DNA from: Acidimicrobiia bacterium
GTDB lineage: Bacteria > Actinomycetota > Acidimicrobiia > Spongiisociales > UBA5794
Assembly (NCBI GenBank): GCA_026985095.1
Contig: JALSQW010000023.1
Location: 62,001-126,000, forward strand
DNA: 64,000 bases
Direction: 5' to 3'
Translations under genes and position numbers: made by a program
Shown: positions 11,293 through 19,389 of the stretch, piece after piece
How the letters are laid out: the number at the start of each line of letters is the position of its first letter
Position numbering within the stretch: the stretch's first letter is position 1
The notes under the pieces: generated by a model
The model's database searches: none
What the model saw: only the letters and a program-made list of their open reading frames with translations
Told to the model about the DNA's origin: nothing

Positions 11293-12372
11293 TCAGAGCC
11301 GCACCGGCATCAGCAGGTAGCGGAACTCGTCGGTGTTCGCTCCCTTGAGGAGACCCGGCTTGAGCGGATCGGACGTCTCGATCGTGACCTCCTCGTCGGC
11401 CACCGCCGACACACCGTCGGTCAGGTACCGGGTGTTGAAGGCGATGGTCATCTCCTCACCCTGGTAGTCGGCCGCGATGTGCTCGGTCTCTTCCCCGACC
11501 TCCTGGCGGATGACGCTCAGACCGATCCCACCGTCGTGCAGATTCAGGCGGACCGGGATGTGGTCCTCGGCGACGAGCGCCGCTCGTCCCACCGCCTCGA
11601 GGAGCTCCTCTTTGTTGACCACCACCCGATTGGGGTACGACTCGGGCAGGAGCTGCCGGTAGTTCGGGAAGGCGGCATCGATGATCCGGGCCGACAGACG
11701 TCCACGGCCCGTGGCGAACACCGCCTCACGCTCGCCCAGCCCGACGGTCATCTTCCCGTCTCCCACCGTCCGGGCGAGCTCTCTCAACGCCCGGTACGGG
11801 ACCAGCCGGGTGCCCGACGTCGACACGCCTGGCACGTCGCGCACGGCGAGGCGGTACGAGTCGGTCGCCACCAGACGCAGTCCCTCGTCGGTCGCCTCGA
11901 ACAGCACCCCGGTCAACGTCGGTCTCGCTTCGTCCGACGACGCCGCCACCCCGACCTGCCCGATCGCCTTGGTCAGCTCGAGCCCATCGACGTCCACGGT
12001 CTCGGCCGGGAACCCATCGGTCACCGATGGGAAGTCATCGACGTTCATCTCCCGGAGCCGGAACCGTGGCCCGTTGCCGGTGATCTCCACCTCACCGTCG
12101 GCTGCGGTCATCGACACCGCTCCCGCCGGCAGTTTCCGCACCGCCTCCGCGGCGAGCTTGGCGGGGATGACCGTGCGCCCCTCCTCCATCGCCTCGACGT
12201 CGAGGTACGTCTGGACGGTGACCTCGTTGTCGGTCCCGGTGACGGTGAGCTTCGATCCGACCACCTCGACCAGGATCCCCTGGAGGATGGGCAACGGGGA
12301 CCGGGTTCCCACGGCTCGGCCGGCACGGGCCAGGACATCGGCGAGGTCGTCTCGTTCTGCTCGGATTCTCAC
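11293..12372 (-). CDS. dnaN: DNA polymerase III beta sliding clamp
   Basis: A 359-residue beta clamp that encircles DNA and tethers the replicative polymerase. Similarity is continuous from MRIRAERDDLADVLARAGRAV to the family-typical C-terminus YLLMPVRL. The start is GTG with GAGGAAG about 6 bases upstream. It is separated from dnaA by a 185-base spacer with DnaA-box-like sites and is followed closely by recF. Confidence 0.97.
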   Translation of the reverse strand: MRIRAERDDLADVLARAGRAVGTRSPLPILQGILVEVVGSKLTVTGTDNEVTVQTYLDVEAMEEGRTVIPAKLAAEAVRKLPAGAVSMTAADGEVEITGNGPRFRLREMNVDDFPSVTDGFPAETVDVDGLELTKAIGQVGVAASSDEARPTLTGVLFEATDEGLRLVATDSYRLAVRDVPGVSTSGTRLVPYRALRELARTVGDGKMTVGLGEREAVFATGRGRLSARIIDAAFPNYRQLLPESYPNRVVVNKEELLEAVGRAALVAEDHIPVRLNLHDGGIGLSVIRQEVGEETEHIAADYQGEEMTIAFNTRYLTDGVSAVADEEVTIETSDPLKPGLLKGANTDEFRYLLMPVRL

Positions 12373-12557
12373 GTGGTTCTTCCTCTGCTGCTATCTGATG
12401 GATATGGAAACGGTAGAAGCCGTAGTAGGTACTGTGGATGGTGGATAGGTCCGGTGCAACCCGGCAGGCACCCGGTTCCCCCGTCCACACCGGATGTGGA
12501 CAGATGGCGGGCTGTCCACGGAGGCGACGCGATCGTTCGGGGAGGTGTTGACAACCA
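12373..12557. other. Candidate origin of replication (oriC)
   Basis: The dnaA-dnaN spacer, where oriC lies in other actinobacteria. It holds five sites close to the DnaA box (TTATCCACA, or the actinobacterial TTGTCCACA) on both strands: TGTGGATGG at 12433, GGTGGATAG at 12440, CCGTCCACA at 12481, TGTGGACAG at 12495 and CTGTCCACG at 12512. All carry one or two mismatches. The dnaN-proximal third (about 12373-12448) is the least GC-rich stretch nearby and could be the unwinding element. A GACAAC/GTTGTC inverted repeat at 12550-12567 closes the region at the dnaA stop codon. Confidence 0.65.
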
Positions 12558-13955
12558 TCATGTTGTCCTCAGGCGTCCCGACAGGTTGCTCACAGCGTCG
12601 AAGACCTCCTTGTCGCGTTCCATCAGCCCCTTGATCTTGTCGACGGCGTGCATGACGGTGGTGTGGTCCCGGCCGCCGAACGCGGCGCCGATCTTGGGAA
12701 GGGACAGGTCGGTGAGCTCCCGGCACAGGTACATGGCGATCTGGCGAGCCCGGGCGAGGGGCTGCTTCCGGGACGGGCCGAGCAGATCGGCCCTGGGCAG
12801 ATCGAAGTACCGGGAGGTGGCGTCGATGACCAGGTCGGCGGTGATCGGCTCGTCCCGCGGAGAGCGGATGACGTCGCGGAGGACCTCCTTGGCCAGCGGG
12901 AGGGTGATCCGCTCGTGGGTGAGGGCGGCGAAGGCGGTGACACGGGTGAGTGCCCCTTCGAGCTCGCGGACGTTCTCGAAGACGTTGTCGGCGATGTAGT
13001 TGAGGACGTCGCGTGGAACCGGCGTCGGGGCGAACTCGGCGTTCTTGCGCAAGATCGCGAGGCGCGTCTCGACGTCGGGGGTCTGGATGTCGGTCAGGAG
13101 CCCCCACTCGAACCGGCTGCGGAGCCGATCTTCGAGGGTCGACAGATTGCGGGGATGGCGATCGGAGCTGATGACGAGCTGCTTGCCGTGCTCGTAGAGG
13201 GTGTTGAAGGTGTGGAAGAACTCCTCGAGGATCTGTTCCTTCCCCTCGAAGAACTGGACGTCGTCGAGGAGGAGGAGGTCGGTGTGGCGGTACCGGTCCT
13301 TGAACTGATCCATCCGCTTGCGGCGGATCCCGTTGATGAACTCGTTGAAGAACTGTTCGGAGGTGACATAACGGATGGTGGCGGTGGGATCGATCTCGAG
13401 CCGGTGATGTCCCACGGCATGGAGGAGATGGGTCTTGCCGAGGCCGGCGTCGGCGTAGATGAACAGGGGGTTGTACTGGCTGCCGGGCTGTTCGGCCACC
13501 GCCAGGGCGGCGGCGTGGGCGAACCGATTCGACTGACCGACGACGAAGTTGTCGAACGTGTACTTGGGGATGAGTCGAACGGTCCGCTGTTGCGGTGGCC
13601 GTTCGTCGACCGGGCCGCTGCCGAGGGGATGGGAGATCCGTGGGGCGGGGGTCGTCGGGTCGCCGGGGTCGCCGGGCTCACGCAGGGCCGCGACGAGGTC
13701 GACGGTGACCTCTTCACCGAAGAGGCCTTCGGCGGCATCCGCGATGGCGGCCAGGTACCGGTCGCGCACCCAGCGATAGTGGAAATCGGTGGGTGCCACG
13801 AGACGGAGGACGTTGCCGTCGATCTCGGTGTCGAGGGGGTCGATCCAGGTCTGGAGCGCCGCCTGGGGGATCCGACCTTGAAGGTGGCTGCGGAACGTGT
13901 CCCAGGTGGTGTCCGAGGAGTTTGGCTGTGCCACGATGTGCGGTGCGCTCCCCAT
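12558..13955 (-). CDS. dnaA: Chromosomal replication initiator DnaA
   Basis: A 465-residue DnaA that binds and opens oriC. Domain I is at residues about 12-90, a short variable linker follows, and the AAA+ domain spans about 130-345 with Walker A ADAGLGKTHLL near 168-178 and Walker B LLLLDDVQF. The C-terminal helix-turn-helix contains the DnaA signature FGGRDHTTVMHAVDKI. ATG is taken as start because domain I follows directly. DnaA boxes just upstream of the ATG suggest self-repression. Confidence 0.97.
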   Translation of the reverse strand: MGSAPHIVAQPNSSDTTWDTFRSHLQGRIPQAALQTWIDPLDTEIDGNVLRLVAPTDFHYRWVRDRYLAAIADAAEGLFGEEVTVDLVAALREPGDPGDPTTPAPRISHPLGSGPVDERPPQQRTVRLIPKYTFDNFVVGQSNRFAHAAALAVAEQPGSQYNPLFIYADAGLGKTHLLHAVGHHRLEIDPTATIRYVTSEQFFNEFINGIRRKRMDQFKDRYRHTDLLLLDDVQFFEGKEQILEEFFHTFNTLYEHGKQLVISSDRHPRNLSTLEDRLRSRFEWGLLTDIQTPDVETRLAILRKNAEFAPTPVPRDVLNYIADNVFENVRELEGALTRVTAFAALTHERITLPLAKEVLRDVIRSPRDEPITADLVIDATSRYFDLPRADLLGPSRKQPLARARQIAMYLCRELTDLSLPKIGAAFGGRDHTTVMHAVDKIKGLMERDKEVFDAVSNLSGRLRTT

Positions 13956-13973
13956 GTGGTCGGTCGTGTCTTG

Positions 13974-14006
13974 CTATCCACACATGTATCCACAGGGTGT
14001 GGAAAC
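13974..14006. promoter_or_regulatory. DnaA-box cluster upstream of dnaA
   Basis: Three DnaA-box-like nonamers lie 19-51 bases from the dnaA start: CTATCCACA (13974-13982) and GTATCCACA (13986-13994), each one mismatch from TTATCCACA, and an inverted degenerate TGTGGAAAC (13998-14006). They sit between the likely dnaA promoter and the start codon, a position suited to DnaA autoregulation or to a second part of a bipartite origin. Confidence 0.65.
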
Positions 14007-14089
14007 ACGTGACGGCGGTCCGTCTCGGCGTCGGACCCGTTTCCTCTCGGAGGGAAGTCTGCGGTTCGGCCCGCCCAAGAGCGGCGGCG

Positions 14090-14119
14090 AGTATATGGAC
14101 GGCGTGAAGCGACATGCAA
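14090..14119 (-). promoter_or_regulatory. Putative dnaA promoter
   Basis: On the minus strand TTGCAT (14119-14114) and TATACT (14095-14090) are separated by 18 bases. The -10 is near consensus; the -35 keeps only TTG. The predicted leader is about 125-130 bases and includes the three DnaA-box-like sites. This is the best sigma-70-type match in the 448-base dnaA-rpmH gap in this direction. Confidence 0.5.
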
Positions 14120-14154
14120 GACCGGCAAAAGCGCGCCTTGCTCCCCCGCCAGGG

Positions 14155-14171
14155 CCGATGTCGGACATCGG
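14155..14171. repeat. 17-base perfect palindrome in dnaA-rpmH gap
   Basis: CCGATGTC and GACATCGG flank a single central G, giving 8-base perfect arms. It lies between the divergent dnaA and rpmH promoters, about 35 bases upstream of the proposed dnaA -35. The geometry fits a dimeric repressor or a small hairpin. No known regulator is recognised. Confidence 0.45.
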
Positions 14172-14329
14172 GGAAGCCTTGGGCCACAAGGGATCCGGCG
14201 TCCTGGGATCCTCTGGAAGATGCGGCGGCCGGGCACGAGAAGCGCCGCGGAGGCGGCGATCGGGTTTTCGCGAGGAGCGGTAAGATTTCGCGACCCGCAC
14301 GAACGACGGCGTGGTGCTGGGTGCGAGCT

Positions 14330-14358
14330 TTGACATAGATCACCATGCTCCGTAACCT
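14330..14358 (+). promoter_or_regulatory. rpmH operon promoter
   Basis: A perfect -35 TTGACA (14330-14335) and a TAnnnT -10, TAACCT (14353-14358), are separated by the ideal 17 bases. Transcription would begin near 14365, giving a leader of about 40 bases before rpmH. This is the strongest classical promoter in the window and would drive the ribosomal protein and RNase P genes and perhaps the rest of the operon. Confidence 0.75.
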
Positions 14359-14403
14359 TCCCGGCCGAACCGCGTACCTCTCCCCATCCGGGATCGATCT
14401 CTC

Positions 14404-14538
14404 ATGAAACGTACCTATCAACCGAACGTGCGACGTCGCAAGCGCAAGCACGGGTTCCGCTCCCGCATGCGGACCCGGGCGGGCCGGGCCATCGTCAAGC
14501 GCCGACGTGCCAAGGGCCGTCACGAGCTCACGGCCTGA
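14404..14538 (+). CDS. rpmH: Ribosomal protein L34
   Basis: A 44-residue, highly basic protein with the L34 hallmark [19 protein letters not shown] and the conserved GFRSRM...[13 protein letters not shown]. It is a structural protein of the 50S subunit. It lies opposite dnaA across the intergenic region and is the first gene of a rightward operon. Its last 32 bases overlap the presumed rnpA start in another frame. Confidence 0.97.
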   Translation: MKRTYQPNVRRRKRKHGFRSRMRTRAGRAIVKRRRAKGRHELTA

Positions 14539-14875
14539 GGCTCGCGGGCGTCCGTTCGTTCCCCTTCGCTCGCGCTCTCGATTCCGGGAGGTGTACCGAA
14601 GGGGACGTCGGCGTCGCTGCGGGGGCGTGACGGTCGTGCGCCTCGGAGGCACCGAGGGGCGGCCCGAGGTGGGCGTCGTCGCCGGTCGGAAGGTGGGGAA
14701 CGCGGTTCGACGGAACCGGGCGAAACGCCGCCTGCGGGAGGCAGTAGCCCGGGTTCCGTTGCAGCCGGGGGCGGCGTACATCGTGATCGCGTCGCCACCG
14801 GTGGTCGATGCCCCGTTCGACCGACTGGTCGAGTGGGTCGCCGATGCCGTCGGGGACGCGAAGGAGGAGACGTGA
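14507..14875 (+). CDS. rnpA: Ribonuclease P protein component
   Basis: A 122-residue RnpA, the protein that helps the RNase P RNA mature tRNA 5' ends. The core begins [17 protein letters not shown] and includes the family motif [16 protein letters not shown] (about residues 64-79). No ATG, GTG or TTG occurs in frame between the GTG at 14507 and the conserved core, so that GTG inside rpmH is the only normal start. This gives an N-terminal extension of about 19 residues and a 32-base overlap with rpmH. It overlaps yidD by 4 bases. Confidence 0.92.
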   Translation: MPRAVTSSRPEARGRPFVPLRSRSRFREVYRRGRRRRCGGVTVVRLGGTEGRPEVGVVAGRKVGNAVRRNRAKRRLREAVARVPLQPGAAYIVIASPPVVDAPFDRLVEWVADAVGDAKEET

Positions 14876-15138
14876 GCGAGATGACGACCGCCGATCGGCC
14901 GGGGGTCGTCGCGCGTCTGGCCATCGGGGCGATCCGGGGCTACCAGCGGTTCGCGTCTCCCTTGCTGGGCGCACGCTGCCGGTACCACCCGACGTGCTCG
15001 TCCTACGGGCTGGAGGCGCTCCAGCGCCATGGCGCGCTCCGCGGTGGATGGTTGGCGGCCAAACGGATCGGTCGATGCCATCCCTTCCATGACGGCGGGT
15101 TCGATCCGGTCCCCGACGTGCCGGGAGGGCCCTCGTGA
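14872..15138 (+). CDS. yidD: Membrane protein insertion efficiency factor YidD
   Basis: An 88-residue YidD, a small amphipathic protein that assists YidC-dependent membrane insertion. The family core is clear: [22 protein letters not shown] is split by the conserved cysteines of [15 protein letters not shown], and [18 protein letters not shown] closes the domain. GTG overlapping the rnpA stop (GTGA) is preferred to an earlier start because homology begins just after it. It overlaps yidC by the same 4-base pattern. Confidence 0.93.
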   Translation: MSEMTTADRPGVVARLAIGAIRGYQRFASPLLGARCRYHPTCSSYGLEALQRHGALRGGWLAAKRIGRCHPFHDGGFDPVPDVPGGPS

Positions 15139-16040
15139 ACCTCAATCCGTGGAACCTCCTGCTGTCGTTGATCGGCGGACTCCTCGCCTTCTTCTACCAG
15201 ATTCTTCCAAACTATGGCATCGCCATCATCCTGTTGACCTTGGCCATCAGCCTGGTGCTGTTCCCGATGACCCTCAAACAGACCCGCTCGATGAAGGCGA
15301 TGCAGGAGATCCAGCCGGAGGTCAAGCGGCTCCAGAAGGAGCTGAAGGGCGATCGCGAGGAGCTGAACAAGCGGCTGATGGAGCTCTACCAGGAACGCGG
15401 GGTGAACCCGGCTGCCGGGTGCCTGCCGCTGGTGATCCAGATGCCGATCTGGTTCGCGCTCTTCAGCGTGCTACGCGGGGGCAGCGGCATCCCCGCGGAT
15501 TCGGCGCTGGCCGCCGCCGTCGATCCGGCCCGGGAGGCGATCAACGCGGGTGTGTCCCTCGCCGATCCGGTCTTCGATGCCGTCCGCTTTCTCGGCATGA
15601 ACCTCATGGCGAGCCCGAGCAAGGCGGTGTCGGAGCAGGGGTTGCTCGCGGCGATCCCCTACCTGATCTTGGTCCTGATCATCGTGGCCGCGGGCTACTA
15701 CCAACAGGTCCAGACGACACGGACCCGGGACGACACGGGCCAACAGAGCCAGGCCGCCCAGAGCATGCAATCCGCCATGAAGATCATGCCGGTCTTCTTC
15801 GGGTTCATCTCGTGGACGCTGCCGGCCGGGCTCGGTCTGTACTTCGCCACGTCGAACCTCTTCCGGATCGGCCAGCAGGCGCTGATCCTCCGGATGGACG
15901 AGGGCGACGGCAACGGGAAAGCGACCACCGGCTCGGCCGGGTCCGATCCGGGGGACGACCAGGGATCCTCGGGGAACGGGCCCCGGAACGGGCCATCCCG
16001 CAACGCCAGCAAGAAACGCAACCGCCGCAAGAGGAGATAG
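15135..16040 (+). CDS. yidC: Membrane protein insertase YidC
   Basis: A 301-residue YidC/Oxa1-type insertase that inserts and folds inner-membrane proteins alone or with Sec. Hydrophobic segments lie at about 8-30 and 32-50, then 95-115, 170-195 and 218-240. The conserved cytoplasmic loop includes [20 protein letters not shown] and a [19 protein letters not shown] segment. It is the short Gram-positive form without the large periplasmic domain. The C-terminal tail is long and basic (KKRNRRKRR), as expected for ribosome contact. Confidence 0.95.
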   Translation: MNLNPWNLLLSLIGGLLAFFYQILPNYGIAIILLTLAISLVLFPMTLKQTRSMKAMQEIQPEVKRLQKELKGDREELNKRLMELYQERGVNPAAGCLPLVIQMPIWFALFSVLRGGSGIPADSALAAAVDPAREAINAGVSLADPVFDAVRFLGMNLMASPSKAVSEQGLLAAIPYLILVLIIVAAGYYQQVQTTRTRDDTGQQSQAAQSMQSAMKIMPVFFGFISWTLPAGLGLYFATSNLFRIGQQALILRMDEGDGNGKATTGSAGSDPGDDQGSSGNGPRNGPSRNASKKRNRRKRR

Positions 16041-16043
16041 CGC

Positions 16044-17000
16044 ATGGAGTGGGTCGAAGTTCAGGGCAAGAGCGTCGACGTCGCCGTCGCCGCCGCCCTC
16101 GCCGAGCTCGGACTCGAATCGGCGGACGAGGCCACCATCGAGGTCATCCAGGAGCCCAAGAGCGGCTTCCTGGGCATCGGCGGGCAGGAGGCGATCGTCA
16201 AGGTCACCCGGAAGCCGCGGTCCAAGCGACGTCGCCGTCGGAGGGGCCGAGGGAAGGATCGGGACGGCGCCGGATCGGGCTCGAAGGCCGACACGGGCCA
16301 GGGCGACGGGTCCGGGCGCAACGGCGGGAGGCGCGGTCGTGGAGGCAAGCGATCGGACGGCAACGCCGGCGGTGCGTCGAGCGAGGAGCGACGAGCTTCC
16401 CGTCAGAAGCCGAAGCAACGGCAGGAACGAACGAAGGAGCCGGCGATGAACGACACGGAGAAGCCGAAGGCCGACATTAACGAGCAGGCCGAGATCGCCG
16501 TGGCGTTCCTGAAGGGACTCCTGGACGCCTTCGGCCTGGAAGGGGAGGTCACCTCGAGGGTCGACGACGACGTCCTCTTCCTGGACGTCGCCGGGGATCA
16601 GACCGAGGCCTTGGTGGGCCCGAAGGGCTCGGTGATGCATGCGGTGCTGGAGCTCACCCGGACGGTCATCCAACGGAAGACCTTCGGTGCGCCGAGGATG
16701 CGGATCGACATCGCGGGATACGCCCAACGTCGACGGGAAGCCCTGAAGATCTACACCACCAAGCTGGCGGAGAAGGCCATCGCCGAGGGCGGCGAGATCA
16801 TGCTCGAGCCGATGAACGCCGCCGATCGTAAGGTGGTGCATGACACGGTGGCTGAGATCGAGGGCGTTCGGAGCTTCTCGGAGGGCGAAGAACCCCAGCG
16901 GGCCGTGGTCATCGCCGCCGAGGACCGGGCTGCGGAGCCCGCGGAGGAGCCCGCGGAGGAGACGCTCGACCACGGGGGAGCGACTGCCGACGAGGGGTGA
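16044..17000 (+). CDS. khpB: RNA-binding protein KhpB (Jag)
   Basis: A 318-residue Jag/KhpB protein. It has a Jag-N domain (about 1-55, including GFLGIGGQEAIVKV), a long Arg/Lys/Gly-rich linker (about 56-140), a KH domain (about 150-222) and an R3H domain (about 225-290, with PMNAADRKVVHDTVAE). The C-terminus is acidic and alanine-rich. KhpB binds RNA with KhpA and affects cell length and division. It follows yidC by 3 bases, the usual arrangement. Confidence 0.94.
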   Translation: MEWVEVQGKSVDVAVAAALAELGLESADEATIEVIQEPKSGFLGIGGQEAIVKVTRKPRSKRRRRRRGRGKDRDGAGSGSKADTGQGDGSGRNGGRRGRGGKRSDGNAGGASSEERRASRQKPKQRQERTKEPAMNDTEKPKADINEQAEIAVAFLKGLLDAFGLEGEVTSRVDDDVLFLDVAGDQTEALVGPKGSVMHAVLELTRTVIQRKTFGAPRMRIDIAGYAQRRREALKIYTTKLAEKAIAEGGEIMLEPMNAADRKVVHDTVAEIEGVRSFSEGEEPQRAVVIAAEDRAAEPAEEPAEETLDHGGATADEG

Positions 17001-17007
17001 GCCGCCC

Positions 17008-17730
17008 ATGACGAACGAAGGGTCCGATGTTTCCCGTGGAACATCGGACCCGGTCGCGTCGGGGACCCACCTCACCGGAGCGGAGCGCCGGGGCCTGGAT
17101 GCCGTCGGACGCTGGGCTCGGCTCCCGCATCTCCCGGCCGAGGGCCTCGCCCGGTACCGGCGCTGGCTGGCCGAGGAAGCGGCGCCGGCGGGCGGGATCG
17201 GCCCCAAGGAGGTCCCGCGTCTGTGGACTCGGCACCTGGTCGATGCCTTGACCTTCGCCGGTCCGCGGGATGTGGACGAACCGCGGCGGATCGTCGACGT
17301 CGGTACGGGGGTCGGACTGCCCGGGATCCCACTGGCGATGGCGTTCCCTCGCAGCGAGGTGGTGCTGGTGGATCGGGCGAGGCGTCGGGCCGACCTCGTT
17401 CGGCGGGCGGTACGGATCCTGGCCCTCGACAACGTGGTCGTGGTCGAGGGCGACGCGGGGGCCCTGGCCACCGCCGGGATCCGGCCCCACCTCATGACCT
17501 TCCGAGGGTCCCTCGGGGTTCCGGCCGCTGCCCGGCTGGCGGTCCAGGCGGTCGGGGACGGCGGGGCCGGGGTGCTGGGCCTGAGCCGACGGCCCGAGTC
17601 TCCGTCGCTCCCGGTCGTCGACGGCCTCGACGCCGACCTGGAGGTGGTGCGGGTACCCGAGGATGTCCTTGACTCGCCCGCCTGGCTCCTTAGGATACGC
17701 CCGCGACGGGATGTTCCCCGCCGCTCGTGA
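17008..17730 (+). CDS. rsmG: 16S rRNA m7G methyltransferase RsmG (GidB)
   Basis: A 240-residue RsmG that methylates a guanine in the 530 loop of 16S rRNA; loss gives low-level streptomycin resistance in other bacteria. The SAM motif reads IVDVGTGVGLPGIPLAMAFP (about residues 94-113), followed by VVLVDRARRRADLVRRAV. The residues encoded before the conserved core contain a parS-like palindrome. The stop overlaps the parA start by GTGA. Confidence 0.92.
   Translation: MTNEGSDVSRGTSDPVASGTHLTGAERRGLDAVGRWARLPHLPAEGLARYRRWLAEEAAPAGGIGPKEVPRLWTRHLVDALTFAGPRDVDEPRRIVDVGTGVGLPGIPLAMAFPRSEVVLVDRARRRADLVRRAVRILALDNVVVVEGDAGALATAGIRPHLMTFRGSLGVPAAARLAVQAVGDGGAGVLGLSRRPESPSLPVVDGLDADLEVVRVPEDVLDSPAWLLRIRPRRDVPRRS
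17021..17050. promoter_or_regulatory. parS-like centromere site within rsmG
   Basis: The central 16 bases TGTTTCCCGTGGAACA (17028-17043) match the universal parS site TGTTTCACGTGAAACA at 14 of 16 positions. The flanks extend the symmetry, with 11-base perfect arms GGTCCGATGTT and AACATCGGACC. It lies about 0.7 kb upstream of parA and a few kilobases from the proposed origin, where parS sites cluster. It is the best parS match I found in the window. Confidence 0.75.
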
Positions 17731-18536
17731 TCCGAGGAGATGCTTCACCGTTGGAGCCTGCAACCATCGTCGCCATCGCCAACCAGAAGGGTGGAGTCGG
17801 CAAGTCCACGACCGCCATCAACCTCGGCGCGGGACTGGCGTTCCAAGGGGAGCGGGTGCTCATCGTCGATCTCGATCCTCAGGGCAACACGACCTCGGGC
17901 CTGGGGGTGGATCGAGGCGCCATCGAGTACTCGACCTACGACCTCCTCGTCGACGAGGTCGATGCCGCCGATGTGCTCGAACCGACGAGTGTTCGTGATC
18001 TCTTCGTGGTGCCGGCGACGATCGAGCTCGCCGGCGCCGAGATCGAACTGGTCTCGATGTTCTCCCGGGAGACCCGGCTCCGGACGGCCCTCAAGCCGCT
18101 GGTCGCCGACTACGACTTCGTGCTCATCGACTGTCCGCCCTCGTTGGGGTTGCTCACGGTCAATGGTCTGTCGGCGGCCCACGAGGTCCTGATCCCCATC
18201 CAGTGTGAGTACTACGCCCTCGAGGGGGTCAGTCAACTCATGCGCAACATCCAACTCGTCCGGCAGAACCTGAACCCTGAGCTTGAGGTCGAGGGTGTGG
18301 TGCTGACGATGTTCGACGGACGCACGACGCTCGCCACCGACGTGGTCGAGCAGGTGCGGGCCCACTTCGGCGAGCGTACCTACCGGACGGTGATCCCGCG
18401 GACGGTGCGGCTCTCGGAGGCGCCCTCCTACGGCGAGCCGATCGAGGCGTACGACCCGATGTCCCGAGGCGCCATCGCCTACCGGGAGCTGGCCCGGGAG
18501 TTCAGAAGGAGGCACGGCCATGACCAGGCAACGTAA
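17727..18536 (+). CDS. parA: Chromosome partitioning ATPase ParA
   Basis: A 269-residue ParA/Soj ATPase that moves ParB-parS complexes apart after origin replication. The deviant Walker A KGGVGKST is at residues 21-28, with DLDPQGN following and DFVLIDCPPSLG forming Walker B. The GTG start overlaps the rsmG stop by 4 bases. It overlaps parB by 17 bases, supporting coupled translation of the pair. Confidence 0.96.
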   Translation: MIRGDASPLEPATIVAIANQKGGVGKSTTAINLGAGLAFQGERVLIVDLDPQGNTTSGLGVDRGAIEYSTYDLLVDEVDAADVLEPTSVRDLFVVPATIELAGAEIELVSMFSRETRLRTALKPLVADYDFVLIDCPPSLGLLTVNGLSAAHEVLIPIQCEYYALEGVSQLMRNIQLVRQNLNPELEVEGVVLTMFDGRTTLATDVVEQVRAHFGERTYRTVIPRTVRLSEAPSYGEPIEAYDPMSRGAIAYRELAREFRRRHGHDQAT

Positions 18537-19389
18537 GGCAGGGGCGAGGAAGGCGGGCCTGGGCCGAGGTTTGGATGCGTTGATCCCCACCGATCTCCCG
18601 GTGGCCGGGTTCGCCGAGATCCCGGTGGCGTCGGTTCGGCCCAACCCCCGTCAACCCCGCCGGACCTTCGACGATGCGGCATTGGAGGAACTCGCCGCAT
18701 CCATCTCCGCCGTCGGGGTGTTGCAGCCCATCGTCGTCAGGGACGCCGGCGACGGGGCCTACGAGCTGGTGGCCGGCGAGCGCCGTCTCCGGGCGACGGC
18801 CTTGGCAGGCAACGCGACGATCCCGGCGATCATCCGCGGGGAGTCCGACGACGAGACGTCTCTCACGCAGGCCCTGATCGAGAACGTCCAACGGGAGGAC
18901 CTGTCCCCTCTGGAGGAAGCCGCCGCCTATCGCCAGCTTCTGGAAGATTTTGGTATGACCCACGAGGAGGTCGCCAACCAGGTCGGGAAGAGCCGCAGCG
19001 CGGTCACCAACACGCTCCGGCTGCTCCAGCTCCCAGGGCCGGTGCAGGCGATGGTCGATGACGGGACCCTGAGCGCCGGGCACGCCAGGGCGCTCCTGGG
19101 GCTCGACGACGTCGCCTACACGATCCATATCGCCGAGCGAGCAGCGACCGAGGGGTGGTCGGTCCGACAGACCGAAGACGCGGTGCGGATGCGCAAGGCG
19201 AGTGAGGGCAAGCGGACCCGCCGGGAGCCGGCGGTGAGACCAGCGGCGATCATCGAGCTCGAGTCGAAACTGGCCGAACATCTGGGGACGAAGGTCGCCA
19301 TCGACTACCGAGGCAGGGGCGGCAAGCTGGTGGTCCGCTTCTCCTCCCTCGACGATCTCGAGCGGATCTACCGACTCTTCTATCGCTGA
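18520..19389 (+). CDS. parB: Chromosome partitioning protein ParB
   Basis: A 289-residue ParB, the CTP-dependent clamp that loads at parS. The N-terminal CTPase domain has VRPNPRQPRRTF and the GERR motif (residues 86-89); the helix-turn-helix lies around 130-165 (THEEVANQVGKSRSAVTNTLRLL). The C-terminal dimerisation domain ends LVVRFSSLDDLERIYRLF. Its stop lies within the last codons of the converging CwlM-like gene, a 10-base tail-to-tail overlap. Confidence 0.96.
   Translation: MTRQRKAGARKAGLGRGLDALIPTDLPVAGFAEIPVASVRPNPRQPRRTFDDAALEELAASISAVGVLQPIVVRDAGDGAYELVAGERRLRATALAGNATIPAIIRGESDDETSLTQALIENVQREDLSPLEEAAAYRQLLEDFGMTHEEVANQVGKSRSAVTNTLRLLQLPGPVQAMVDDGTLSAGHARALLGLDDVAYTIHIAERAATEGWSVRQTEDAVRMRKASEGKRTRREPAVRPAAIIELESKLAEHLGTKVAIDYRGRGGKLVVRFSSLDDLERIYRLFYR

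Noticed and set aside
12648-14012. 454-codon plus-strand frame opposite dnaA
   Set aside because: Antisense of dnaA with Gly/Glu/Val-rich composition and no recognisable domain.
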